Source: Chitinophaga varians
Lineage (GTDB): Bacteria; Bacteroidota; Bacteroidia; Chitinophagales; Chitinophagaceae
Direction: 5' to 3'
NCBI RefSeq assembly: GCF_014529945.1
Contig: NZ_JACVFB010000002.1
Coordinates: 1,426,001 to 1,490,000, forward strand
DNA: 64,000 bases
Each line of letters starts with the position of its first letter. Within the stretch, counting starts at the first letter, position 1. A program made the translations under genes and the position numbers. Below, one piece after another: positions 41,702-53,407 of this stretch. The notes below the pieces were generated by a model. That model was not told the DNA's origin and did not search any database. It worked only from the letters and a program-made list of their open reading frames with translations.

Positions 41702-42469
41702 ATGATCAGCACTCTTCGTTATATCGCCGGTACAGCGCTGCTGTTGTTTTTTCTGGCGGCCTGCCGCAAAGCGGATATCCCCTTCTATTCCACAGATGAT
41801 GATGTGTATTTCTCTGTGGTAAGAGATTTTGTTACCTACGATACTACTATCATCACATTTGCCTACACGCCAGCGACCACCGATACTACGGTGGTGCTGA
41901 AAGTGGCTACGCTGGGCATACCGGTCAACCGTGAACGGAGCGTCAGCTACCGGGTGATCGACACCAGCGCCAATGCGGCCTCGCTCCATACCCATTTTGA
42001 GTTGCCTGCCAGGCTGGTGGTGCCGGCTGGTGGCGTTAACTGCAATATTCCGGTGGTAATGCACAAAACGCCGGACATGTCTAAACGAACTTTTTCCATT
42101 ACGCTTCAACTGGAGCCCAATGAAGATTTTCATACCCGTCTGAAGGTGCTGGTGAAAGACAAGAACAATAATCTGTTCACCTCTCTGGTAAGGCATGTGA
42201 TCATTGTGGATAATAAGCTGAACAAGCCGGCAAAGGGCTGGTATGATGATTTTTACGGACCGTTCACCACCAAAAAAATGCTGCTGATGAGTGAATTGCT
42301 GGAGCTCTCTGTCCAGGAGCTGTACAACAAAGTCACCAATGCAGACCCCGGCGCCACTACGTTCTATGCCAATTATCTGAAGATATACCTGAAAGACCAG
42401 GAAGCTGCCGGTACGCCGGTATTGGAAGATGATGGCACGCCGATGAAATTGGGTAAATACATGCAGTAA
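41702..42469 (+). CDS. DUF4843 family lipoprotein
   Basis: The protein has 255 residues with a lipobox LFFLAAC (Cys21) and a beta-rich body; the segment VYFSVVRDFVTYDTTIITFAY after the anchor is followed by VNRERSVSYRVID and a VVPAGGVNCNIPVVMHKTP strand pattern. I recognise it as DUF4843, an accessory lipoprotein that follows SusC/SusD in loci without glycoside hydrolases. It starts 14 bases after the SusD stop and is followed 12 bases on by the PKD-like lipoprotein. It is probably a surface component of the same uptake complex; its exact role is not known. Confidence 0.82.
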   Translation: MISTLRYIAGTALLLFFLAACRKADIPFYSTDDDVYFSVVRDFVTYDTTIITFAYTPATTDTTVVLKVATLGIPVNRERSVSYRVIDTSANAASLHTHFELPARLVVPAGGVNCNIPVVMHKTPDMSKRTFSITLQLEPNEDFHTRLKVLVKDKNNNLFTSLVRHVIIVDNKLNKPAKGWYDDFYGPFTTKKMLLMSELLELSVQELYNKVTNADPGATTFYANYLKIYLKDQEAAGTPVLEDDGTPMKLGKYMQ

Positions 42470-42481
42470 AAAACGAAAACA

Positions 42482-43984
42482 ATGAAAACAAACTATATTC
42501 AGTTATTACTGGGCGGATTTCTTTTGAGCCTGTGTTTTACCGCCTGTTACAAAGACCTGGGTAATTACGACTATCACGAAATCAACCAGGTAGACAGTAT
42601 TACCGGTATCACGAAAAGCTATCCGGTATTGTATGGGGACACCTTGCGTATCGCTCCGCAGATACTGGCTACGCAGGTAAAAGACGATACCAGCCGTTAT
42701 ACCTACCGTTGGGAGGCGCTTATTGAAAATACTGCCCGCATTGTGGGAGATGAGCCGATTGTGTTAATTGGTACCGGGAAGAACCTGGCTTACCCGGTGA
42801 AATTAAGGCCTGCTCCTTATGATTGTTTCTACCGGGTGAAGGATAAACAGACCGGCGTAGAATGGTTTAAGCAGTTTAAACTGGTAGTGCAGTCGGCCGT
42901 TTATCAGGGATGGATGGCACTTTGCGATGTGAAAGGCTCGGCCCGGATAGATATGGTGAGCCGTTTGGGAGATAAAGACCGGTTGATTACTGACGTGTTG
43001 GCTTTTACCAATGCAGGGATGCCGGTGCGGCATCAACCGAAACAACTGTTGTTTGCCTATCGTTCTATTAATAATCAGTTTTATCTCCGCTCCGCCGAAG
43101 GACTGGAAAAGATCGATGGGGAGTCGTTGACCTGGAAGAGCACCTATAATATCCGGTATGAAATGATGACACCGGCAGGGACAGATTTTGCGCCGGATTA
43201 CTTCCATAATTCACCATCGTTTTCCTCCGTAGATTATATCATAGCAGGGGATAAGGTTTTCCATCGATATCTGATCATGGGCGCGGCCTTTGGCTCACCG
43301 ATCAACTATGTAGATGAGGAAAAGAAGCCTTTCAGAGCCGCTCCTTTTGTGGCTTGTGGTTATGGCGGCGCCTTGTTGTATGATCAGGACCACCAGCGGT
43401 TTGTGGCCCATGACCCGATGTTTGGCACCAGCTGTAGCAGTCTGAGAGATGGTAGCCTGTTTTCCTATAATACCGGAAAGGACATGGTTTATATGGCCTA
43501 TACCAACTATAATTGGGGAGATGTGTACGCCATTTTGAAAGATAAAGGGGGAAAGTTTTATACTTACTGTATGAATATTGGTAATGGGATCAAGCAGGTC
43601 TACTATACCGAAATGACGAATGCGCCCGAACTGGACAAAGCGACTGCTTTTGCGGTGAGTAACCAGCTGGGATATGTATTTTATGCAGCCGGCGGACATG
43701 TCTATGAATATGACATCTTTACCAATAAAGCCGTCCTCATGGCTAATTTGGGCGGAGAACAGGTAAGTGTGCTAAAATGTCCGCTATTCAGTTCTTATGG
43801 GAAGGAGTTTTATACCAACCTGTCCAATTCCCTGGTAGTAGGCAGTTACGATCCTGCCCGCCCGGATGCGGAGAACGGTTCCATCCGCATCTATAGCATA
43901 CCTGCCAGAAATGAACCATTGCAGCTGACCTGGAGTTATGCCGGTCTTGGTAAAATAGTGGACCTCGCCTACCGCGAAAGATAA
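42482..43984 (+). CDS. PKD-like family lipoprotein
   Basis: The protein has 500 residues with a lipoprotein signal (LLSLCFTAC, Cys22), then YKDLGNYDYHEIN, a sequence typical of PKD-like lipoproteins at the end of SusC/SusD loci. An Ig-like/PKD-like domain follows (about 35-145, YTYRWEAL), then a long beta-propeller-like region (about 150-490) with repeated short strands. It is the last gene of the second locus and ends at a hairpin at 44000-44039. A surface ligand-binding role is inferred from position and architecture. Confidence 0.82.
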   Translation: MKTNYIQLLLGGFLLSLCFTACYKDLGNYDYHEINQVDSITGITKSYPVLYGDTLRIAPQILATQVKDDTSRYTYRWEALIENTARIVGDEPIVLIGTGKNLAYPVKLRPAPYDCFYRVKDKQTGVEWFKQFKLVVQSAVYQGWMALCDVKGSARIDMVSRLGDKDRLITDVLAFTNAGMPVRHQPKQLLFAYRSINNQFYLRSAEGLEKIDGESLTWKSTYNIRYEMMTPAGTDFAPDYFHNSPSFSSVDYIIAGDKVFHRYLIMGAAFGSPINYVDEEKKPFRAAPFVACGYGGALLYDQDHQRFVAHDPMFGTSCSSLRDGSLFSYNTGKDMVYMAYTNYNWGDVYAILKDKGGKFYTYCMNIGNGIKQVYYTEMTNAPELDKATAFAVSNQLGYVFYAAGGHVYEYDIFTNKAVLMANLGGEQVSVLKCPLFSSYGKEFYTNLSNSLVVGSYDPARPDAENGSIRIYSIPARNEPLQLTWSYAGLGKIVDLAYRER

Positions 43985-43999
43985 AACCCTATATGTGAC

Positions 44000-44039
44000 G
44001 GATTTGCAGGGAGTTTTACTATATACTCTCTGTAAGTCC
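44000..44039 (+). terminator. Hairpin after the second Sus-like locus
   Basis: GGATTTGCAGGGAGT (44000-44014) pairs with ACTCTCTGTAAGTCC (44025-44039) over all 15 positions if three G-U pairs are allowed. Those wobbles would be mismatches on the other strand, so it was probably shaped in plus-strand RNA. There is no strong T-run. Confidence 0.6.
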
Positions 44040-44325
44040 GTTATTCTCAATTATCGACGGAATTCCCGCTTAATTCCCTTCATTTCCCCAAATTTATTCC
44101 TAATTTTACCCTCCTTGATAAAGCGGCTACAACAAAACTGACAGCTTGGCAGCCCTGCTTTCCAAGCATAATATTTGAGTAACTGGTAATCTCCGTCTAT
44201 CCAACACTTTGCCCGCAGCTTCTGGCCACAGGCCTGGTAGAAAGGAAAAACCAACTGACATAGCTTCAGCCGGGACGGGGAGAGGTTACAGAAACTAAAT
44301 TGTAATTCGTAATTAAACATTCAAC
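44040..44325. other. Leader region of secA
   Basis: It ends in TAATTCGTAATTAAAC-type AT-rich sequence directly before the secA ATG. A minus-strand frame at 44051-44320 (89 codons, cysteine-rich) covers nearly all of it, but I recognise no family and do not call it. No clear promoter pair was found. Confidence 0.4.
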
Positions 44326-47646
<3,321 letters not shown>

Positions 47647-47700
47647 TCAATTACGAATGACGGATGACGAATGACGAATTCGGGGTTCGTTTGAAATATT

Positions 47701-47757
47701 GGCGGATGATGGATTTGGACATTTTTAATGTTGATTCCATCATCCGCCTTTTTGTTT
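47701..47757 (+). terminator. Intrinsic terminator of secA
   Basis: GGCGGATGATGGA (47701-47713) and TCCATCATCCGCC (47736-47748) form a perfect 13-bp stem, followed by TTTTTGTTTTTT. It lies 55 bases after the secA stop; the bases between contain short GACGAATGACG repeats. Confidence 0.88.
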
Positions 47758-47794
47758 TTTATTTTTTGTTTGTTAACCATATAACTATTGTTTG

Positions 47795-48005
47795 ATGAAA
47801 AGAAATGTTATTCTTGAAAAGAGTTATTTTTTTTGGGGAGACCCGAGAGACAATTTTTTGGCTAAAACTCCTTAAAGACACCAATATTCCTGAACAAAAA
47901 ATAGCAGATTCCATGCTCAACGACAGCGAAGAACCAGCCCGAATTATTGGTTCTATTCAAAAGTCCATTAAAAACCCCCACAATAAAAGCACCCCAAATT
48001 CGTAA
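47795..48005 (+). pseudogene. Broken four-helix-bundle (23S rRNA intervening-sequence-type) protein gene
   Basis: The ATG at 47795 opens MKRNVILEKSYFF, the usual N-terminus of this small helical family. After the T8 run at 47827-47834 the C-terminal part of the same family appears in the next frame (ETRETIFWLKLLKDTN, then SMLNDSEEPARIIG and IQKSIKN), ending at 48005. The central helices, roughly 50-60 codons of a normal 115-125 codon gene, are missing. The first frame reads on only to a stop near 47873. The gene therefore has an internal deletion with a frameshift. The function of the family outside rRNA is unknown. A short frame from 47805 (66 codons) could still make the C-terminal fragment. 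Confidence 0.75.
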
Positions 48006-48036
48006 TTCGTAATTCGTAATTCGTAATTTTACTTCT

Positions 48037-48714
48037 ATGAAGGTAAACCGATATATAGACCATACTATTTTAAAGCCCACTACCACACTTGAGGATATTA
48101 AGAAGCTGTGCATGGAATGTGTGGAATACGATTTTGCCGCCGCCTGTGTGCCCCCGCCCTATGTGAAAGTAGCCAAACAGTTTTTAGGTGCCACCAATAC
48201 CAAAGTAGCCACCGTCATCGGATTTCCGTTCGGTTATTCCGCTATCGAAGCGAAAGTGGCGGAAACGGTGCTGGCCATTGTAGACGGTGCTGATGAATTG
48301 GATGTGGTGATTAATCTCTCCGCCCTCAAAAACAATGACTGGGAATATCTCGAAAAAGAGATCGCCAATCTGATGTATATCATCCGCGAAAAGAAAAAGG
48401 TGATCAAAATGATCATCGAAAGTGGCATATTATTGGAAGAAGAGATCGTTAAATGTTGCCAGCTCTACAGCAAATACGGGGTTGATTTTGTGAAGACATC
48501 CACCGGATACGCTGAAAAAGGCGCTACCGTAGAAGCGGTGAAGCTGATGAGAGCCAACCTGCCCGATAATATACAGATTAAAGCTTCCGGCGGTATTCGT
48601 ACCTTTGCCTTTGCGAAGGAGCTGATAGCAGCCGGCGCCACCCGCATAGGGGCCAGCGCCAGCGTTAATATCGTGAAGGAAGGCGGAGAAGATACTGCTC
48701 AATCAGATTATTAA
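48037..48714 (+). CDS. deoC: Deoxyribose-phosphate aldolase
   Basis: DeoC splits 2-deoxyribose 5-phosphate into acetaldehyde and glyceraldehyde 3-phosphate in nucleoside breakdown. The 225-residue product has the TIM-barrel motifs: YIDHTILKP at the start, VCPPYV-like segment (here CVPPPYVKVA), the Schiff-base lysine in DFVKTSTGY (Lys153), and the second lysine in IKASGGIR (Lys182). It is followed 20 bases on by the SPOR gene, so the two may be co-transcribed. The leader carries three AATTCGT repeats just upstream. Confidence 0.97.
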   Translation: MKVNRYIDHTILKPTTTLEDIKKLCMECVEYDFAAACVPPPYVKVAKQFLGATNTKVATVIGFPFGYSAIEAKVAETVLAIVDGADELDVVINLSALKNNDWEYLEKEIANLMYIIREKKKVIKMIIESGILLEEEIVKCCQLYSKYGVDFVKTSTGYAEKGATVEAVKLMRANLPDNIQIKASGGIRTFAFAKELIAAGATRIGASASVNIVKEGGEDTAQSDY

Positions 48715-48734
48715 TTTTTAATTATACAGTATTC

Positions 48735-49175
48735 ATGCAAAAATTATTCATCCTGGTTTGCTGCCTGTTGGGAAGTAGCTGGGCCATGGCGCAGGACTAC
48801 ACGATGTCCGGTAATGGCTCGGTAAAAGTGATCAAGGATAGCCGGTTGGACGTGCTGATCAGAAAACAGATCTACATCAACACCCTGGCTATTCGCAACC
48901 AATCCGGTTTCCGGGTACAGGTGATCTCCACCAACAAACGCGGCGATGCCAATGAAGCCAAAGCCCGGGTAATGCAGTTGTACAACGATTATCGTACTTA
49001 TCTGGATTATCAGGCCCCCTATTTTAAAGTGCGCGTAGGCGATTTCAAAACCCGCGAAGAAGCAAGCGAGTTGCGCGACAAGCTCTCCAGCCTCTTTTCT
49101 GGCGGCGTATTTGTCGTTCCAGCCATCATCAACGTGTCACCGGATAAAGAACTGTCGAATGAAGAACCGTATTAA
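48735..49175 (+). CDS. Secreted SPOR-domain protein
   Basis: The 146-residue protein has a signal peptide (MQKLFILVCCLLGSSWAMAQ) and a C-terminal SPOR domain (about 60-133): SGFRVQVISTNKRGDANEA, KVRVGDFKTREEASELRDKL and GVFVVPAIIN. SPOR domains bind septal peptidoglycan stripped of its stem peptides, so this is probably a cell-wall or division-associated periplasmic protein. Its end overlaps the start of the amidohydrolase gene by 17 bases, which suggests coupled translation. Confidence 0.88.
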   Translation: MQKLFILVCCLLGSSWAMAQDYTMSGNGSVKVIKDSRLDVLIRKQIYINTLAIRNQSGFRVQVISTNKRGDANEAKARVMQLYNDYRTYLDYQAPYFKVRVGDFKTREEASELRDKLSSLFSGGVFVVPAIINVSPDKELSNEEPY

Positions 49176-50334
49176 AGAGCTGGCCAAAGCCTATGCACCT
49201 GCTTTTATCGATATCAGGCGTCATATTCACTCCCATCCCGAATTATCTTTTCAGGAATATAAAACCTCCGAATTCATCCGGCAGCAGCTGGATAAATTTG
49301 GGGTGCCTTATAAAGCCGGTATTGCCGGTACGGGTATTATCGCGCTGATAGAAGGTAAAAACCCGTCCTCCAAGACGATCGCCCTTCGGGCAGATATCGA
49401 CGCGCTGCCGATCACGGAAGCCAACGATGTATCTTATAAGTCTGTCAATAGCGGCATCATGCATGCCTGCGGCCACGATGTGCATACCACTGTGGTGCTG
49501 GGCGCTACCAAAATATTGCATGAGCTGAAAGATGAACTGGAAGGGACGATCAAGATCCTGTTCCAGCCCGGGGAGGAAAAACATCCCGGCGGCGCCAGCA
49601 TCATGATTGAAGAAGGCGCACTGGAAAATCCCCGTCCCGATGCGATCCTGGGCCTGCATGTGCATCCTTCCATGGAAACCGGTAAGCTGGGATTCTGTGC
49701 AGGGAAGTATATGGCCAGCGCTGACGAGATTTATGTCACCATCAAAAGCAAAGGCGGACATGCTGCCCAGCCACATCTGACAGTAGATACCATTCTGGTG
49801 GCTTCGCAGCTGGTAGTGAGCCTGCAACAGGTGATTTCCCGCAATAATAATCCCTTCTCTCCTTCTGTATTGTCTATCTGTGCTTTCAACGGAGGATTCA
49901 CTACCAATGTGATTCCCAGCGAAGTGAAGCTGATGGGCACTTTCAGGGCTATGGATGAAACCTGGCGTTTTAAGGCGCATGAACTGATCCGCAAACAGGC
50001 GGCAGGTATCGCTGAAGCTACAGGGGCTGAAATCGAGATCGATATACTGGTAGGGTATCCGACACTGTATAACAATGAAGTGGTCACCGCTAAAGCAAGA
50101 CAGCTGGCGGAAGACTACATCGGCAAAGAACAAGTGGAAGATACTGAATTGCGCATGGGAGCGGAAGATTTTGCATTCTATTCGCAGATTGTGCCAGCCT
50201 GCTTTTTCCGGTTGGGAACCGGTAACAAAGAAAAAGGTATTACCTCTGGTGTACACACACCTACCTTCGATGTAGACGAAAGGGCCATTGAAATAGGCAT
50301 GGGCACTATGGCTTATCTGGCCACACAATTCTGA
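49159..50334 (+). CDS. M20-family metallo-amidohydrolase
   Basis: I start at the ATG at 49159 (MKNRIKELAKAYAPAFIDIRRHIHSHPELSFQE), because the frame upstream belongs to the SPOR gene's DNA. The 391-residue enzyme matches the IAL/hippurate amidohydrolase group: RADIDALPI, the metal-binding MHACGHDVHT near residue 102, FQPGEEKHPGGA with the catalytic Glu, GLHVHPS, and the inserted dimer domain (about 180-290). MGAEDFAFY carries the last metal ligand. It removes acyl groups from amino acids or related amides in the cytoplasm. It overlaps the SPOR gene and ends at a terminator. Confidence 0.93.
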   Translation: MKNRIKELAKAYAPAFIDIRRHIHSHPELSFQEYKTSEFIRQQLDKFGVPYKAGIAGTGIIALIEGKNPSSKTIALRADIDALPITEANDVSYKSVNSGIMHACGHDVHTTVVLGATKILHELKDELEGTIKILFQPGEEKHPGGASIMIEEGALENPRPDAILGLHVHPSMETGKLGFCAGKYMASADEIYVTIKSKGGHAAQPHLTVDTILVASQLVVSLQQVISRNNNPFSPSVLSICAFNGGFTTNVIPSEVKLMGTFRAMDETWRFKAHELIRKQAAGIAEATGAEIEIDILVGYPTLYNNEVVTAKARQLAEDYIGKEQVEDTELRMGAEDFAFYSQIVPACFFRLGTGNKEKGITSGVHTPTFDVDERAIEIGMGTMAYLATQF

Positions 50335-50360
50335 TCGTTATACTATTATGATAAAATGAG

Positions 50361-50391
50361 AGCGTCCTGATAAACATCAGGACGCTTTTTT
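50361..50391 (+). terminator. Intrinsic terminator of the amidohydrolase gene
   Basis: AGCGTCCTGAT (50361-50371) pairs with ATCAGGACGCT (50376-50386), followed by a T-run to 50391. Confidence 0.9.
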
Positions 50392-50482
50392 ATAGTGATT
50401 AACTTTTGTGATGACAGAGGTGGAGTAAAAAATCTTCCTCGTGTTATGAATCTGTAAAATCGTATATTCTAAGACGTTAGTT

Positions 50483-51238
50483 CTATTTTATCTCTCTGAT
50501 TTTTTGCAGCACTTTTTCCGAAAGCTCTATTTCCTGCAGACTGTCCATTTGTATATGTCCATGTTGATAGGAACCTTTAAAGTAAAGCTTGGAGCCTTTG
50601 CCCAGCGCGATATTCACACTGTCTGCCGATGATTCTGCGTTAATATTCAATGTTCCTCCTGTGCCTCCGGAAAAAGCGAGCGTTCCCACCTGATTGTTGT
50701 TGAAATAGGTTTCTACCCGGGGGCCGGTCGTGATGACCAGCGAGGGCAGCTTATAGTTGCTGATACGCAGATGGGAAGAAGGGGCTATCACCCGGGTGAT
50801 GCCGGGAGCTTTCAGGTCGATGTTGCCGGCGTTGAATACAGTAAGTACCAGGGTATCTGCCGCATATTCAACTAATACACTGTCGCTGATGTTTTTCGTA
50901 AGGGTGTAGTTTTCGCCGGCTTCTATATTCACAAAACCGGAAGGCCATGTGCTTCGGATGGTCGTCTCGCTGGCGACTTCTCCGTTAAGCGTGCGGCTTT
51001 GTTGCGAACGGGCTTCGTACAACGTATCATATCGCGGATTGCCGGTGGCAGACTGGATCTTTACCATCTGAAAGGGCTGCAACCTGATAGTGGTAGGCTG
51101 TTGATTGGGAGTGCTTCTGCCGAAATTGGCATTGGTAATTCCTTTGCTGAAGTTGGCGCGCAACACAATATCGGTGCACAGCATCAATAACACGAGCGAA
51201 CCGAGGAAGCCGAGTAATAATTTAGTGCTGGTTTTCAT
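50483..51238 (-). CDS. Membrane-anchored beta-rich protein of the GntR/ABC operon
   Basis: The 251-residue protein has one N-terminal membrane segment (residues 8-27, LLGFLGSLVLLMLCTDIVL), then a soluble part of short regular strands (about 120-245: VLTVFNAGNIDLKAPGITRV, LRISNYKLPSLVITTGP, GTLNINAESSADSVNIALG). The pattern resembles the GIN/DUF2807 type of right-handed beta repeat, but I am not certain of the family. It starts 1 base after the GntR stop codon and is the last gene of the operon. A role at the outer face of the membrane, linked to the ABC exporter, is inferred from context. Confidence 0.7.
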   Translation of the reverse strand: MKTSTKLLLGFLGSLVLLMLCTDIVLRANFSKGITNANFGRSTPNQQPTTIRLQPFQMVKIQSATGNPRYDTLYEARSQQSRTLNGEVASETTIRSTWPSGFVNIEAGENYTLTKNISDSVLVEYAADTLVLTVFNAGNIDLKAPGITRVIAPSSHLRISNYKLPSLVITTGPRVETYFNNNQVGTLAFSGGTGGTLNINAESSADSVNIALGKGSKLYFKGSYQHGHIQMDSLQEIELSEKVLQKIREIK

Positions 51239-51239
51239 G

Positions 51240-51611
51240 TTATTTGAAATTAGATTTTTTGAATTTTTCGTAATACGGTTTCAGTTCATCTACATCGATA
51301 TCCAGCAGATACATGCTGCGAAAGAGAGTGGGCAGCTCGTTGGTGATGAATGAATCTTTTTTGAACTGCCTGATTTTTTTAACAGCGTCGTTGCTGATGA
51401 AATAACCGATGCCTCTTTTATTGTAGATGATCTCCTGCTGCTGCAGCAGTTCGCAGGTGCGCATGACGGTATTGGGATTGACTTCCAGCTGAACGGCCAG
51501 CTCCCTGACGGATGGGATGCGTTCTTCCGGTTGCCATTTGTTCAGTAGCACCTGTTCGCATATATAGTCTGCAATCTGCAGATAAATGGCTTGTGAGTCT
51601 TTGAATTCCAT
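51240..51611 (-). CDS. GntR-family (YtrA-type) transcriptional regulator
   Basis: The 123-residue protein is short, as in the YtrA subfamily: an N-terminal winged helix-turn-helix (about 8-75, with ERIPSVRELAVQLEVNPNTVMRT) and a brief dimerisation tail (LLDIDVDELKPYYEKFKKS) with no large effector domain. YtrA-type repressors control their own ABC exporter operons and respond to envelope stress or antimicrobials. It lies third in the operon, between the permease and the membrane-anchored protein. The palindrome TAGTGTACTA-N6-TAGTACACTA at 53280-53305, in front of the first gene, is its likely operator. Confidence 0.93.
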   Translation of the reverse strand: MEFKDSQAIYLQIADYICEQVLLNKWQPEERIPSVRELAVQLEVNPNTVMRTCELLQQQEIIYNKRGIGYFISNDAVKKIRQFKKDSFITNELPTLFRSMYLLDIDVDELKPYYEKFKKSNFK

Positions 51612-51622
51612 TTGGCAATGTT

Positions 51623-52426
51623 TTAGATTTCCTTGTCTTTTAACCGGAAATAGGCGACGGTCCAGAGAACGGGTGCCAGCACGTACTTTGCAATGAATAC
51701 ATAGCTGTCTATCATACGCTCTGAGATGATAAATACATCTGTTTTAAACTTACCGCCAAAGGTCCCTACCAGTATAAAGGGCACATTTTGAAATGGTGTG
51801 GGCGTATTGCGGCCGAACAGTATCCAGACAAACAGCGTGTTCACGAGATAGAAGCCTCCAATACAAAGCAGGATGGCCACCAGCGTTTTAATAAAAGCCA
51901 GCCGGACGAAGGACACCGCTCCCAGTAAAAACACGGCATGAAGAAAGATATAGGCGAAATAGATATAGATATGGCCATCTTGCAAATCCAGGAACTCCCA
52001 GTCCATGAGAAGACCTGCCTGATGCCGGACGATAGAAGCCCGATTGAGCAGCAACAGGGCTGAATAGGAGGCAATGTGGTATACAAGGAGGTAACCAACC
52101 GTGGTGACCAGGAAAATCGTGAAGAACTTCTCAAAGTGGGAAGCGGGCAGCATGAGAAACTGGCTTCCTTTTTCTTTATTGGAGAGATCGTTGAAAGCCA
52201 TACTGGTAAATAACAGGCCACCAAAGAAAAGACCAAAATAGTAGACGCCTACCACTTCGCTCAGATGCCGGGGTGCATTATCCGTGAGCAGCATAAAGGC
52301 TGGTATCAACATCAGCAAGCCAAAGATAGAGAAGGCTCCCAGCAGGTATGGTTTCCACGATGCCAGCATATGGTATTGGAAATAGTAGCCCAGGCGGCGG
52401 AAATCCAGGACGTTATTAGGTTGCAT
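51623..52426 (-). CDS. ABC transporter permease-like membrane protein
   Basis: The 267-residue protein has about six hydrophobic segments (near 25-48, 63-85, 103-128, 150-180, 182-205, 235-260). It shows no strong sequence motif, as is usual for this class, but its place between the ABC ATPase (8 bases upstream) and the GntR regulator makes it the membrane half of the exporter. The segment FFGGLLFTSMAFNDLSNKEK is typical of ABC-2-like permeases of Bacteroidota. Substrate is unknown. Confidence 0.8.
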   Translation of the reverse strand: MQPNNVLDFRRLGYYFQYHMLASWKPYLLGAFSIFGLLMLIPAFMLLTDNAPRHLSEVVGVYYFGLFFGGLLFTSMAFNDLSNKEKGSQFLMLPASHFEKFFTIFLVTTVGYLLVYHIASYSALLLLNRASIVRHQAGLLMDWEFLDLQDGHIYIYFAYIFLHAVFLLGAVSFVRLAFIKTLVAILLCIGGFYLVNTLFVWILFGRNTPTPFQNVPFILVGTFGGKFKTDVFIISERMIDSYVFIAKYVLAPVLWTVAYFRLKDKEI

Positions 52427-52434
52427 GTGTTTTA

Positions 52435-53268
52435 TCAGTTAAAAAGTTCTTGAATAGGTTGGCGGTTGGAGAGGATCGCGTTAAACAACAGTTCCATGTC
52501 GATCTTGCTTTGCTCCATGTTTTCATTTTTCAAGATCACGGAATGGCCGCGCAGACTACTATCTGCGTACAGAATAGGCAGACGGTCGTCCAGCTGTGCC
52601 AGCAGTTTGAAACTCAGTTTATCCGTTACCGTGCCTACGTCCTGATGGAAGATGATTTTGTGATCATCGATGATCACGATACTATCGATCAGGTTATCGA
52701 GGTCTCTCACCTGATGCGTGGAAATCACCATGCACTTGTCGTCTGTCACAGCCGCTGCCATCACTTTGCGGAACTGGCTTTTGGAAGGGATGTCCAGCCC
52801 GTTGGTAGGTTCATCCATGATGAGCACTTTGGTGTTGGTGGCCAGCGCAAAACTGATAATGACTTTTTTCTTCTGACCATAAGACATGTTGGTCAGCTGT
52901 TGGTCCTGCGGAATGGCAAATTCCTTCAGATAGCTGTAGAACGCCTGTTCATCGAAGCGGGGATAAAAAGGAGCATTGGCGGCAACATAACTACGGATGC
53001 TGATTTTGGGCAAAAAGAACTCTTCCGGTACCAGGAATATTTCCCGGAGGAAAGAAGGCTGCCTTTTGGCCGTTTTATGACCCATTACCTCACAGGTGCC
53101 CCCGTCGGGGAATAACAAACCGGCTATCTGCTTGAGCAGGGTAGACTTGCCAGCACCGTTTTTGCCGAGGAGGCCATATATATGACCTGCCTCCAGATGC
53201 AGGCTGAGATCCTCGAACAGGGGCCTGTTGGGGCGGTAGCTGAATTTTAGGGATTGGATGTTAATCAT
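52435..53268 (-). CDS. ABC transporter ATP-binding protein of the GntR operon
   Basis: The 277-residue ATPase has Walker A GKNGAGKSTL near residue 34, signature MSYGQKKKV, Walker B VLIMDEPTNGLD, and the switch histidine in VISTHQVRD. A C-terminal extension of about 80 residues is of the kind seen in YtrB/NatA-like exporters. It is the first gene of the operon, placed directly behind the promoter/operator at 53280-53335. It powers the permease encoded next. Confidence 0.94.
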   Translation of the reverse strand: MINIQSLKFSYRPNRPLFEDLSLHLEAGHIYGLLGKNGAGKSTLLKQIAGLLFPDGGTCEVMGHKTAKRQPSFLREIFLVPEEFFLPKISIRSYVAANAPFYPRFDEQAFYSYLKEFAIPQDQQLTNMSYGQKKKVIISFALATNTKVLIMDEPTNGLDIPSKSQFRKVMAAAVTDDKCMVISTHQVRDLDNLIDSIVIIDDHKIIFHQDVGTVTDKLSFKLLAQLDDRLPILYADSSLRGHSVILKNENMEQSKIDMELLFNAILSNRQPIQELFN

Positions 53269-53279
53269 ATCGTGTGATT

Positions 53280-53335
53280 TAGTGTACTACTTAACTAGTA
53301 CACTATAAAAGTACGACTTCATTTGAGAAATCAAA
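53280..53335 (-). promoter_or_regulatory. Promoter and GntR operator of the ABC exporter operon
   Basis: Reading the minus strand, TTTG (53335-53332) is separated by 18 bases from TACTTTTA (53313-53306), close to the Bacteroidota TTTG-N19-TAnnTTTG promoter. Immediately downstream lies a perfect inverted repeat TAGTGTACTA-N6-TAGTACACTA (53280-53305) that ends 12 bases before the first ATG. A repressor bound there would block initiation or early elongation. Binding by the operon's own GntR protein is inferred. Confidence 0.7.
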
Positions 53336-53407
53336 AAAAAAATTTGGAGGGATGGCTGGGTGCCTGAAAAAATGGCTGGGGAAAATGATGGGGATCGAAT
53401 CCCTAAT

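Noticed and set aside
44051..44320. 89-codon cysteine-containing minus-strand frame upstream of secA
   Set aside because: It covers the whole secA promoter region and shows no known motif; it could be real, but support is too weak.
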